Below, in pieces: positions 37,127-48,904 of a stretch of 64,000 nucleotides of DNA. The stretch spans positions 12,050,413 to 12,114,412 of the forward strand of contig OZ038533.1 of NCBI GenBank assembly GCA_964036665.1. Direction: 5' to 3'. This DNA comes from Gordius sp. MW1. Taxonomy: Eukaryota > Nematomorpha > Gordioida > Gordea > Gordiidae. The position numbers and the translations under genes were made by a program. Numbering within the stretch: the stretch's first letter is position 1; every line of letters starts with the position of its first letter. The notes under the pieces are model-generated. The model was given only the letters and a program-made list of their open reading frames with translations. It was not told the origin of the DNA and did no database searches.

Positions 37127-38801
37127 CTTCAAAGTTTACAAAAATAAAATTTAGGCTTTAAATACTATTTTCACTTAAATGGCGGTTTAGACAAATAAGT
37201 CAATTTCCTGTTTTAGTCACAGATAGGAAAATTTATGGTTGTTTTGTCTAGTCGATGTCGTTGATAATTTAAAAATTTACTAGATTGAATTAAATTCCAA
37301 GTTAAAAACGAATATATGCGCCAAGTACTAAATTGTAACGTATATGTAGACCATTAATGTTAATTCGGGAGAGTAATATTGGTTAAAATCCCAAGTTTTA
37401 ACATCCCGGTAACTTTAAAACTAACCAGCGAGAGAAATCGTGGGGTCTTAGCAGCCACAAAATTTATAATATTAAAATATAAAACGCAATATTATATTAC
37501 TGATGTGCTTTTCAGTAGTCTTATACGAAATAGGTTTGGTGAAAACTTCATGGATTACAATAATCTGCATGGATCTTTTAATTATAAATACCTTTAAAGG
37601 GAAGGATATTGTTGACATAGTAAAATAATTCGTTTTTTTATTAGCACTTAACATAAATTCTGTATTTTATACATGCATAGAATCCTCAAAAGCTAAGAGG
37701 GTGAGAAATGGTTCAAATTATGTTTAAAGTATATATAAGATGTCAGAGCATAATAATCTAACAAATCATCGCATATCTTTGCCAAATACCAAAACTTCAC
37801 AACAGCACTTAGAAAAGTTTAATAATTCACTAAAGGTGACGCAGCTTTAAAACCATTTTTCTCAAAAACTACTGAAGAAAAAAACATTTTTTAAATCAAA
37901 TTTGAAAGATTGGATTTGGATAAATTATCTAATACAATTCTATAAGTCCTTCTTTATTGGTTCTTAAATTAGACTCGTTCAAAAATCGTAAAAATCGCAA
38001 TTCCAACCTGCCTTCTTTTATTCAATATTTATGTACACACTCAACAATATGTTTTTGCAACTTATTACACATTTAAAATCTGAATAATTCTTCCAACATT
38101 TTGATATTAATTTCAAATCATATGAGTTTTAAAGTCTTTAAAATTTACCTTAAAGTTGAACGTCACCTACAGTACAATGGGCAAGCTTATGTGTCTAGCG
38201 TTACCTTTTTAATGATTTAATTATAAAACTATTAAATTAATGACTTTTTCTTTGCAAAAGTTGATAGTATAAAGGGGGTGGGGGTAGAAAAATCAAGAAG
38301 AGCAAAAATCTACGCTTTTTAGGTAAAAAATTTTGGTAACCCGATATTTTCCTCTATTATTTTTGATAGGAAATATGGCGGGTACATGATATTTATAGAT
38401 AAAATTCTCTAAAATGCCAAATACAGCTAAAATTGGTTCCATTGATAATTTTATAACGGCCTAAGATAAATATTTACATTTCTATAATTCATTCTGATTT
38501 TAACATATTTTTATAGAATTTATCACATTTTTAATAGCAGATGGCGGACTTTTTAAAACTTGGTCTCATTAAAGGGTTTGCAATAAGTCCGCTGTTATAA
38601 AACGTTAAAAAAAGATCGAAAATAGAATTTTAATTGTCGTAGTCCCTTTCTAAGAATTGAAAGTTTTATTATTTTGCTAAAAAAATACACATCCATAATT
38701 TAAAATTAACGATTACCGAATTTAAAATTCATATTACAATTTTATTAACATATAATTAGTCTCTCAAAAATGTCAATATCTTCAACAAAACAACATCATG
38801 G
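37127..38801. other. Probable intron of the calcium channel beta gene
   Basis: AT-rich. I searched the minus strand for the SH3 domain and linker exons and did not recognise any. No transposon termini found. Confidence 0.35.
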
Positions 38802-38957
38802 CATGGGCGTAGCCAAAATTGGATTTAGAAAGGGGAAATAATGAGGGAGGGGCGGCAGAATGATAATTTTTGAATTTAAACCATAATTATATTAAAGGAT
38901 TTTTGGATTTAGAGGGGAGTAAACGTCCCTCCCTGCCACCCCCTGGCTACGCCCATG
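38802..38957. mobile_element. 156-bp MITE with CATGGGCGTAGCCA ends
   Basis: Perfect 14-bp TIRs (catgggcgtagcca at 38802-38815, tggctacgcccatg at 38944-38957). The flanks do not show a convincing target duplication. Non-coding. Confidence 0.75.
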
Positions 38958-39374
38958 TCCAATGGTGTACTAGAAATCGGTTTTAAGACATAATCAGACA
39001 ACTCTGAACCAAACACATAAATTTTCCAAGGCTTGAGTGTTTCTGTATATTTTAACTGATAGGTTTAAAATCAAATAAAAATAGTGCAACTCATATTTCA
39101 ATCAATAAATTTAATGTGATTTTTATGCACATCACACAGCAGAGAAATTCATAAAAGGCAAGTCTTTTAGATTCCGTTTAAAAAAGTGGTTTGAGGTCCC
39201 TAAAACCAGCTATCTCGTTGGAACAATACCAAGAGGCCACGTCATCGTTGTTCAAGCAAAATATAATAGGATTAGAAGGAGCCGTCATAAATGACTTAGC
39301 CACCTTTCAACTTTGTCTCTTTTAATGTATATTCTTATTAATTGCTATGCAATTTATGGGCTCGTTTTTTGTTG

Positions 39375-39434
39375 TCCGTCCGTCCGTCTGTCCGTCCGTC
39401 TGTCTGTCTGTCCGTCTGTCTGTCTGTCCGTCCA
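39375..39434. repeat. (CCGT/CTGT)n microsatellite
   Basis: Tetranucleotide tract mixing CCGT and CTGT; its reverse complement (ACGG/ACAG)n occurs in C3 at 46226-46270 and a short version in C4 at 51485-51514. It always lies beside the hairpin right end of the composite element. Confidence 0.9.
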
Positions 39435-39859
39435 TCCCTATCTATTTGCATTGGGTATATTAGGTTATCGCTTTTTTAAATTAATGGATGAGAAAGAGGT
39501 GCCCCACCCCTCATCTCTATCTCCCTCGCTGTGTTATTTTTAGAATTAATGCATAATAGGTGCCCCACCCCTCATCTCTATATCGCTCGGTGTGTTATAT
39601 ATAAGATTTGTTAAATTATCTATTATATAATAAACATAAATAAAAGTTGTTTACTTTTAATTGCTATGCAATTTAACTAGTTATATCATAAACATAAATA
39701 AAAGTTGTTTACTTTTAATTGCTAGGCAATTTAACTAGTTTTTGTTATATAATAAACAGATAAAAGTTGTTTACTTTTAATGCTATGCAATTTAACTAGT
39801 TATATAATAAACATAAATAAAAGTTGTTTACTTTTTAATTGCTATGCAATTTAACTAGT

Positions 39860-40880
39860 TTTGGGGTTAGAATCCCGGAGTTTTTTTAACTCTTATGATT
39901 GTTCTTGTTACTATCATTGATAATAAGAATTTTTGGCCGTCCGCTGGCTGCTGACAATGAAAAAAATGACCATTGGCCATAATGTGAATCGAAATTATTT
40001 TTTTCGTTTTTTTTGACTATTATGATTGTTCCTGTTTCTACCATTGCTATTATGACTTTTTGGCCGTCCGCTGGCTGCTGACCAATGTTATATAATAAAC
40101 ATAAATAAAAGTTGTTTACTTTTAATTGCTATGCAATTTAACTAGTTTTTGGGTTAGAATCCCGGAGTTTTTTTGACTCTTATGATTGTTCTTGTTACTA
40201 TCATTGATAATAAGACTTTTTGGCCGTCCGTTGGCTGCTGACCAATGAAAAAAATGACCATTGGCCAAAATGTGAATCCGAGTTTATTTTTTCGTTTTTT
40301 TTTTGACTATTATGATTGTTCCTGTTACTACCATTGCTAATATGACTTTTTGGCCGTCCGCTGGCTCCTGACCGATTGAAAAAATGACCATTGGCCAAAA
40401 TGTGAATCGAAATTATTTTTTTCGTTTTTTTTTACTATTATGATTGTTCCTGTTCCTACCATTGCTATTATGACTTTTTGGCCGTTCGCTGGCTGCTGAC
40501 CAAAGGAATAAAATGACCATTGGCCAAAATGTGATTCGAAAACTTTTTTTTCGTTTTTTTTTTGACTATTATGAATTTATATCCACTTTTACCGTGTCCT
40601 GGCTGCTGACCAATGGAAAAAAATGACCATTGGCCAAAATGTGATTCGAAAATTTTTTTTTCGTTTTTTTTACTCTTATGAATTTATATCCACTTTTACC
40701 GTGTGCTGGCTGCTGACCAATGGAAAAAAATGACCATTGGCCAAAGTGAGCATCAAAATTTTTTTTTCCGTTTTTTTGGCTATCATTGACTTATAGAGTA
40801 TCTGTTGGTACTGACCAATAGAGAAAAAGTGACCATTGGCCAAATTTTTGATTTTTTTAATTAAAAATTGTTCATATTTA
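39860..40880 (-). repeat. Tandem array of about 120-bp units
   Basis: About eight units, each with tgaccattggccaaaatgtg, a T-rich tract, actattatgattgttcctg, accattgctattatgac and tttttggccgtccgctggct. The unit length is close to a multiple of three, so long repeat-translated frames arise. A 60-bp-unit segment interrupts it at 40085-40150. Confidence 0.85.
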
Positions 40881-40993
40881 ACAAAAAATTTCTTCCAACA
40901 ATTCTGCAAATTCTTAACATTGTGTTGTTTTATAATATAATGTTTGTTAGACCCATAATCACTAAAGGCCATAAAAACTAATGTAATACGCAA
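40676..40993 (-). other. Element-borne 105-residue open frame, unknown
   Basis: Begins MRITLVFMAFSDYGSNKHY and continues into the repeat array. A near-identical frame exists in C3 (44956-45270, plus) and a damaged one in C5 (about 57900-58095, minus). Because the copies share recent ancestry as DNA, conservation alone does not show that it is translated. No domain recognised. Confidence 0.3.
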
Positions 40994-41271
40994 CTAGATG
41001 CAAACACTAAATCTAACCCTAACCCTTGCCTATATTACATTTTGCCTTTATTACATTTTGCCTATAATGGAAAATTTGTATAAATAATTAATTAATCATT
41101 AGGCATTTAATACCCCCCTATAGGCATTCTCGCCCCTTCCCACCTTTCTCGCCCATAAATTGCATAGCAAATATGATACATTTATACGAAGTACAGATGA
41201 GTCGTCCCCCCTTCCCTTTCCCTCTTCCATTCCCTTCTCCCCCTTCCCACGAGGGCCGAAGGCCCGAGTTT

Positions 41272-42224
41272 AATATTTTTACAATCGATTAATTATTAAA
41301 TTGTCATTGAAAAGTGAATATCAGAGCTACTACATTGCGTTTAAATTGTCTCAAGTGCCTAAAGACCTCTTTAAAAGTCCAGGAAAATATTTTAATTTAT
41401 GGGCGGCGTAGAATGCTCTGATTAAATGTTGACGCCATAAAAGTCATTATTTGGATTGGATGTCACTTACCACAATGCCTGCCTGCCAGCTGTATTGTAG
41501 AAATTATTAAACTCTGCAGTTTTAAAAAATGAACTAAAATCATTCTTAAAAATACGGCCGACTTCCTAAATTAGGTTAAAATCTTAGATTTTTTAAGGTG
41601 AGAGACGCGATAGATGGTCATCAACAAAAAAATGCACTCAACGGCGCTGCTCTGAATGCATTGAAGCAATAATAATTTTATGCCCATACTGCAATGTCAA
41701 ACCTCAAATTCATTGTTGATCATCGCTCCAATATGATTAATTAATTTTTTACTAAGTTTTTTTATTTAACCAGCGAGAGGATTCGTCGAGTACCATAGAT
41801 CCCATGATAGTTATCGACTTGAATTAAATGGGGCATTTTAAAACGAATTGATCTGGCCTTTTTAGTAATCTAATATTTTACCAAGAACTAGGTTTGGGGA
41901 CAATTCTATAAATTTTGGCGCACTACTTTTTAAAATAGGGCAACTTTTTGGCCACTAGGGTACTGTGTAGCCCACGAATGCTCACGTAATTTTTGTTTTG
42001 TTGGGAATTTTGACTTATATATGATTTATACTCAACTCGTCTATTGCACAATTCATCTACTGAGCAAAAATTATAATTTAAACATCATTATATAAGTATA
42101 TCTATTATATATAACAATATTAAATATTGTAAATGCATCTTAACGTATTATTAAGCATTTAATCTAAACCATGAAAGAAAATATCAAGGCAGGCAATAAA
42201 AAATTAAAATTGAAAAGTATGGTA
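41272..42224. other. No gene seen
   Basis: AT-rich sequence between copy C2 and the second LTR element, with no recognisable repeat or coding segment. Confidence 0.35.
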
Positions 42225-42400
42225 CCCCCATATCCTTTATTTTACTATTTTGAATATACGATTTTATCGTCTGCGTATATTCATCTTCTGCGTATATATT
42301 TATCTTCTGCTTTTTAATAATTTATCTTCTGAGTTTAATATATATCTTCTGCGTTTGATATTTATCGTCTGCGAATATTTAACTTCGGCACATGATCGCT

Positions 42401-43371
42401 CCTGGCCATCTGGCGAATTTGCTAATATTAGGCAACAAATGATCTAAAGTTAATCTAAAGTAAAGCAACATATAATATTAACACTAATTTTTGATTATTT
42501 TCTGTCAGGAATATAAATAATTCTGTTTTGCAATTATCTTTCAAGTTATATATCATTGGAACATACATACATACACTTAGGTTCTCCATTGTAACTTAAG
42601 CACACAAATTTTGTAAAGGTTAGTTTAATATTACTATATATTGCAATTCTAACAAAAAGTATTTTTCATCGTTTATGTAAGTTTCAATAAATGTAAAAAT
42701 AGACAAAATATCTCCTGTTTATAAATTATGATAATCTAAATTGTCAATATTATGTTTTTCCAGATCTTCCAATCGAAGGACGGTGGGGTGGAGAGGAGGG
42801 ATGGCGGGCGCGTAAAGGATTTATTTTCATCGTTTATGTAAGTTCTAAAAAATGTAAAAATAGACAAAATTCCTCCTGTTTATAAACTATGATAATTTAA
42901 ATCCTCTAAATTATGTTTTTCCAGATCTTCCAATTGAAGGACGGTGGGGTGGAGAGGAGGGATGGCGGGCGCATAAAGGATTTATTTTCATCGTTTATGT
43001 AAGTTTTAAAAATGTAAAAATAGACAAAATTTCTCCTGTTTATAAACTATGATAATCTAAATCCTCTAAATTATGTTTTTCCAGATCTTCCAATCGAAGG
43101 AATGTGGGGTGGAGAGGAGGGATGGCGGGCGCATAAAGGATTTATTTCATCGTTTATGTAAGTTTTAAAAAATGTAAAAAGTAGAACATATAGATATTAA
43201 TTGGTAGTTTTTTTCTTATTTAAATTTTTTATTTTTTTATTATTTTTAATAGGGCAAAACAACGTTTGCCGGGTCAGCTAGTAAATTATATATTATATAT
43301 ATATATATATATAAATAAGCACATTTTTTGCAATTATTATGACTTTTCGCCAGCTGCCCATTTCGCCAGAT
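42401..43371. mobile_element. Insertion in the left LTR, with Helitron-type 3' end
   Basis: The inserted segment carries mirrored words near both edges (catctggcgaa at about 42409-42420; ttcgccagatg at about 43362-43372). Inside it are three copies of a roughly 160-170-bp unit (42670-43160). These are followed by ggcaaaacaacgtttgcc and then gggtcagctag at about 43254-43282. A short hairpin closely followed by CTAG and then T is the classic 3' end of Helitrons. The 5' TC end was not located. Confidence 0.6.
42670..43160. repeat. Three tandem units of about 165 bp
   Basis: Each unit contains ccagatcttccaatcgaagg, a ggtggggtggagaggaggga stretch, and tttcatcgtttatgtaagtt. Units are highly similar. 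Position just before a hairpin-CTAG end fits the tandem repeats found in non-autonomous Helitrons. Confidence 0.85.
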
Positions 43372-44522
43372 GGGCTGGATTCCACATGATTTTATCGTTT
43401 CATAATAATGAATTTTGGTTATAATAAAGCAGATTCTTTCTTTTGGTGATAATAGAGTAGAACATAAACTTCTACAATGGTGACCCCGCATTTCGGGGAG
43501 CCGGTTTTTTATCCCTCCCCCTAAAAACTCTTTCTAGTAACGGCGTCAGGTTATCATCGTTAAAATTAATGCAATTCAGATTATTTTTGGGCACTACTTT
43601 CTCAAGCCACCACCAAATACGACGCTGGCAAAAAAATCGAGATACACACCAAAAAATCTTTCAACCTCATAATCTCGAGCTAAACGTGTTTTAATACTGT
43701 GGAATGAACGTACCTATCTGGTCGCTAATACGATGACAATTTAAACGCCTTACTACATAATCACCATCAAACTCTGCAACGTCTGCCGCCGACTAAAATT
43801 GTCCACTGTTTCTCAAGGCCATATTCAACAACACCTAATGGCCCTTTTTATAAGCAAGGATTTAAACAATTTCGGCTAGACAATGCATGAACATCTGCTA
43901 TTACCAGCATTCTCTCATACTGACCGATTTAACTGATGAAAGACTGCGATCCTAATATAAATGTGTCTGCTCCGACATGTCTACTAATATATTGTACGGC
44001 ACAACAACTTTTAACTCACACCTCGGCCACCTCACTATCAAAAAACACTCGCGCAAACGCTAGTGCAAACACTAACTCCATACAACCACAAATTGGCCAA
44101 CTAAGCTAGCTGAGTATTTTAAATTTCATTTTTGGCACTCCTTACAAATAGGACGGGAATTGTATGGTACCCCTATATCCTTTATTTTAATATTTTGTAT
44201 ATACGATTTTATCGTCTGCGTATATTCATCTTCTGCCTATGAATATCCATCTTCTTCGTATGCATTTATCGTCTGCGTATATTTATCTTCTGCGTTTAAT
44301 ATATATCTTCTGCGTTTGATATTTATCGTATGCGAATATTTACCTTCGGTGCATGATTTTATCATTTCATAATAATTACTTTTGGTTATAATAGAGCAGA
44401 TTCTTTCTTTTGGTGGGTAGAACTTAAACTTCTACAAAAGTTAATCTTCATATATTATATGCTTATTATAAGTCTTTGCAACGTTAGCGTTTATAACAAG
44501 AATAAATATAAAATTAATTAAT

Positions 44523-44664
44523 TATAAACATGCGGCCATTGTTACACGATCCAAATCCTTGTACTGTATAAGCGATCTGACATTCCATTTGCTCATTCGA
44601 TCCAAAAAATAAAGAAGCGCCGATTTGTGTTTTTCGCAATCGGAAAAACACGAATCGTAAGAAA
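44523..44664. repeat. Left arm, outer part, of a long inverted repeat (MULE-like TIR)
   Basis: Contains ccattgttacacgatccaaa, gcgatctgacattccat and cgatccaaaaaata. The same sequence forms the TIRs of the 316-bp MITE at 62768-63083 and recurs at 55855-55912. It continues at 46306 after copy C3 and is mirrored at about 48340-48437. Confidence 0.6.
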
Positions 44665-46305
44665 AAACTCGGGCCTTCGGCCCTCGTGGGAAGGGGGAGA
44701 AGGGAAGGGAAGAGGGGAAGGGAAGAGGGGAAGGGAAGGGGGGACGACTCATCTGTACTTCGTATAAATGTATCATATTTGCTATGCAATTTATGGGCGA
44801 GAAAGGTGGGAAGGGGCGAGAATGCCTATAGGGGGGTATTAAATGCCTAATGATTAATTAATTATTTATACAAATTTTCCATTATAGGCAAAATGTAATA
44901 AAGGCAAAATGTAATATAGGCAAGGGTTAGGGTTAGATTTAGTGTTTGCATCTAGTTGCGTATTACATTAGTTTTTATGGCCTTTAGTGATTATGGGTCT
45001 AACAAACATTATATTATAAAACAACACAATGTTAAGAATTTGCAGAACTGTTGGGAGAAATTTTTTGTTGAATTTAAACAATTTTTAATTAAAAAAATCA
45101 AAAATTTGGTCAATGGTCACTTTTTCTCTATTGGTCAGTACCAACAGATACTCTATAAGTCAATGATAGCCAAAAAACGGAAAAAAAATTTTGATGCTCA
45201 CTTTGGCAAATGGTCATTTTTTCCATTGGTCAGCAGCCAGCACACGGTAAAAGTGGATATAAATTCATAAGAGTAAAAAAAACGAAAAAAAAATTTTCGA
45301 ATCACATTTTGGCCAATGGTCATTTTTTTCCATTGGTCAGCAGCCAGGACACGGTAAAAGTGGATATAAATTCATAATAGTCAAAAAAAAACGAAAAAAA
45401 AGTTTTCGAATCACATTTTGGCCAATAGTCATTTTATTCCATTGGTCAGCAGCCAGCGGACGGCCAAAAAGTCATAATAGCAATGGTAGGAACAGGAACA
45501 ATCATAATAGTCAAAAAAAACGAAAAAAATAATTTCGATTCACATTTTGGCCAATGGTCATTTTTTCAATCGGTCAGGAGCCAGCGGACGGCCAAAAAGT
45601 CATAATAGCAATGGTAGTAACAGGAACAATCATAATAGTCAAAAAAAAACAAAAAAATAAACTCGGATTCACATTTTGGCCAATGGTCATTTTTTTTATT
45701 GGTCAGCAGCCAGCGGACGGCCAAAAATTCTTATTATCAATGATAGTAACAAGAACAATCATAAGAGTCAAAAAAAACTCCGGGATTCTAACCCCAAAAC
45801 TAGTTAAATTGCATAGCAATTAAAAAGTAAACAACTTTTATTTATGTTTATTATATAATTAGTTAAATTGCATAGCATTAAAAGTAAACAACTTTTATCT
45901 ATGTTTATTATATAACAAAAACTAGTTAAATTGCATAGCATTTAAAAGTAAACAACTTTTATTTATGTTTATTATATAACTAGTTAAATTGCATAGCAAT
46001 TAAAAGTAAACAACTTTATTTATGTTTATTATATAATAGATAATTTAACAAATCTTATATATAACACACCGAGAGAGATAGAGATGAGGGGTGGGGCACC
46101 TCTTATGCATTAATTCAAAAAATAACACAGCGAGGGAGATAGAGATGAGGGGTGGGGCACCTCTTTCTCATCCATTAATTTAAAAAAGCGATAACCTAAT
46201 ATACCCAATGCAAATAGATAGGGATGGACGGACGGACGGACAGACAGACGGACGGACGGACGGACGGACAACAAAAAACGAGCCCATAAATTGCATAGCA
46301 ATTAA
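44665..46305 (+). mobile_element. Composite repeat element, copy C3 (best defined ends)
   Basis: Starts AAACTCGGGCCTTCGGCCC and ends gcatagcaattaa. Order: hairpin left end, purine-rich tract, telomere-like ggttagggttagat (44922-44937), a 105-residue frame, roughly 120-bp array (45105-45790), degenerate B-box-like ttctaaccccaaaac, roughly 60-bp array (45800-46045), two gagggagatagagatgagg blocks, (ACGG)n microsatellite (46226-46270), hairpin right end. Flanks read cgtaagaaa and taaacaaatt. The unoccupied sequence cgtaagaaataaacaaaa exists at 62889-62906 and inverted at 48334-48352. So C3 inserted between A and T without duplicating the target. Confidence 0.88.
44956..45270 (+). other. Element-borne 104-residue open frame, unknown
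   Basis: Near-identical to the frame at 40676-40993 on the minus strand; it starts in unique sequence and runs into the repeat array. No recognisable domain and no independent evidence for translation. Confidence 0.3.
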
Positions 46306-46750
46306 TAAACAAATTTCTTATTCACGTTTTCATATTGTAATTTCGATCTCGTGTATCCAATCCATTTTTTTATTCTTTCACGAATTTCTCTTTGGAATCA
46401 ATTAATTGAAGCTAAGGAAAAATAGGAACTGACTATGGTCTTTGTTTAATTTTTTATATATTGGATATATTTAGGTAATTTTTGTATGTTTAATAGTTCA
46501 TGAAGATACTTTTTGAAAACAACATCATGGAATCAAAATGAAGCTAGAAACAAATTCAAATATTAATATTCCATAAACGTTCATAGAGAAATCAAGACAA
46601 ATTTAAATTAAAATATAAATATCTTATATAATTCTTTCTATCTAAAAACTAATTATGCCAAATAAATTATAATATACCATTCACAATTCTGTTCATAACA
46701 TTGTTTTCCACATCAGATATTTTCTTAATAACTCACTTGTAAATTTATTT
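46306..46750. repeat. Inner part of left arm of the long inverted repeat
   Basis: Mirrors about 47735-48340 base for base over long stretches (for example ccattcacaattctgttcat against atgaacacaattgtgaatgg). The right arm has an extra roughly 160-bp segment at 47765-47925. Confidence 0.75.
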
Positions 46751-46879
46751 TAATTGTTCAAGTATTAATCTAAATGCAAAATTAGAATTTTCATAGTGGA
46801 CCTCTTAGTTTTCAGATTTTAATATAAAAACCGGCAATAATATTAATAAGACCATGATTATCCATAATCATAGATAAGA

Positions 46880-47290
46880 AAAGGGAAATGATGGGACTTC
46901 AATTTATAAGTAGCATTAATGATTGATACTTCAGGATATTTAGAATATTTTGATGCAGTTCTTGTGTTTGGGAGAACAAGCCACAGAACACATCTAAGAT
47001 ATTGATGAGGGAAAGAAACTCACTTGATTCTTCTTGCTTTTTATTAAACTTCTTAATCTTTATATTATAGAGATCTTTTAAAAATGTTTTGAAGCTTAAG
47101 GACATTGGCATCAATGTCATTGATATATACCACAATTCCTGTTTCCTCAATATCTAATTTTCTTTGCTTAAGAAGATGATGAAATAGTCTTCATCTAAAA
47201 TATACAATGATTATATACAAACTAATACATTGGTGTTGCTTCCCTCCCAGTATATTTTTGCTCTAAGGCAGATGCAAGGGTTAATAAGAA
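46880..47290 (-). pseudogene. Possible MULE/ZSWIM-like transposase remnant
   Basis: Minus-strand translation gives SKYSKYPEVSIINATYKLKS followed by HHFPFLIYDYG. This resembles the catalytic start of MULE-type transposases, where PEVLxxDATYK is followed by a hydrophobic strand; the aspartate is replaced by asparagine here. Upstream ETGIVVYIND could be the preceding segment. Stops and frameshifts are present. It lies between the arms of a long inverted repeat, as expected for a TIR transposon. The call rests on a short motif. Confidence 0.35.
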
Positions 47291-47734
47291 GTTTTATTAT
47301 GTTCTACAAGGTGGCACAAACATGAAGTTCAAAAAACTTTAAGTTTAAATTACACTTGTTCCATTACAACAGAGAATATCAAAAGAAATACCTTTGACCC
47401 AAATGTAAAATATAATATAATTAATTTTAGAGAACAGCTAGCAACTATGTCAGCCAACATCAATAATAGAAATTATGCACTTTAGAAGATCATCTTATGT
47501 ATTTGACTGATCTTGTGTGAATGCCAAACTTGCCAGATATGGAAACTACAATGTCACAAATAAAGGGTAATTATCTAACAAACATTTGTAAACCTTGTTA
47601 GAAATTTTAAGGTCAAACTTAGAAATTGAAATACAACAAAATCCTATTTCACTTAATGAAAACATTAGATCAAGTATTTTAATTTTATTTTAACTTAATT
47701 TGTTTTAAATAAGTAAGAATCATGTGTCAATTAG

Positions 47735-48437
47735 TGAATTTACAAGTGAGTTATTGTCTTATTGTCATAATATAACATTGTCTTTTAGACCTTAACAATG
47801 TACTAATGTCACCAAAACTTTGCCATGGCTATGGCAAGGCCCATCACCTAAAAAGTAAGTTTTAATTAGCTAATAATACACGAATTTAGAAATCAAAAGT
47901 CCTAAAGGCACTTAGAAAAGATCTGTTGTGGAAAACAGTGTTTAAAATGTTATGAACACAATTGTGAATGGTATATTATAATTTATTTAGGCATAATTAG
48001 TTTTTAGATATAAAGAATTATACAAGATATTTATATATAATTTAAATTTGTCTTGATTTCTCTATGAACGTTTAGGGAATATTAATATTTGAATTTGTTT
48101 CTAGCTTCATTTTGATTCCATGATGTTGTTTTCAAAAAGTATCTTCATTAATTATTAAACATACAAAAATTACCTAAATATATCCAATATATAAAAAATT
48201 AAACAAATACCATAGTCAGTTCTTATTTTTCCTTAGCTTCAATTAATTGATTCCAAAGAGAAATTCTTGAAAGAATAAAAAAAATGGATTGGATACACGA
48301 GATCGAAATTACAATAAGAAAACGTGATTAAGAAATTTTGTTTATTTCTTACGATTTGTGTTTTTCCAATTGCGAAAAACACGAATCGGCGCTTCGTTAT
48401 TTTTTGGATCGAATAAGAAAATGGAATGTCAGTGTGG
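47735..48437. repeat. Right arm of the long inverted repeat
   Basis: Reverse complement of 46306-46750 and then 44566-44664, skipping C3. This arm keeps the unoccupied C3 site (48334-48352). The arm ends where the 6.1-kb foldback element inserted (48438). Confidence 0.75.
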
Positions 48438-48904
48438 TAGTGTTGTAAAAAACCAAGGGTTTCTATTGGTCGCCTGCAAGCGTTGACGTTTATTTTCACC
48501 CAGCCTTATCAGTGTTAGGTGAATTTCCTTGGGAGAGCTTTGGCGTTTGGCGTTTTTGTAAAAAAGACCTAAAGCGTTCTGGGTGAATGTTTCGGGGTGA
48601 CCTTTGGCGTTTAGGTTCGGGTGTATTAAACACCTAAAGGGTGTGGGTGGATAATATTATTAACCTTTTGGTTTGGTTTTGGTCGTTTGGGGTGGGGCAA
48701 GCAAATATATCAATTTTAGGTAATAAACTTTTAATTTAAGAAAATAAAAATAGTTATATCATGACGTCACTGAGTTTAAACTTTTCCCATTGTGACGTCA
48801 TAATGAAAAGTATTTTAATTTATAATCTAATCTCTAGTAAATTACAGTTAATTATTATGCTTTGCTTATGCTGCATTAGAGAAGTAATGTTTTATTTATG
48901 AATA

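Larger units (their letters stand above)
39337..41271 (-). mobile_element. Composite repeat element, copy C2
   Basis: Reverse orientation relative to C1. In plus-strand order: right-end hairpin (ttaattgctatgcaattta), a (CCGT/CTGT)n microsatellite at 39375-39434, the gaggtgcccc/ctctatctccctcgctgtg block, an array of a roughly 60-bp unit (ttaactagttatataataaa) at 39600-39850, the roughly 120-bp array at 39860-40880, an interval with a 105-residue frame (40676-40993), telomere-like ctaaccctaaccc at 41012-41024, and the hairpin left end gggccgaaggcccgagttt. Confidence 0.8.
42225..44437 (+). mobile_element. Second LTR retrotransposon, left LTR split by insertions
   Basis: The right LTR at about 44160-44437 (TGTATGGTACCCC to aacttctaca) matches two separated pieces on the left: 42226-42400 and about 43372-43476. 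Between them are other insertions. The left LTR is followed by tggtgaccccgcatttcgggg (43477-43497), a typical primer-binding site. The purine-rich aggacgggaat precedes the right LTR. The interior of roughly 660 bp contains only decayed, unrecognised coding sequence. AAAGT follows the right LTR and overlaps the left junction, a possible 5-bp target duplication. Confidence 0.75.

Noticed and set aside
39150-39300. Possible coding fragment (KKWFEVPKTSYLVGT) downstream of the MITE
   Set aside because: Short, without start, splice sites or a recognised family.
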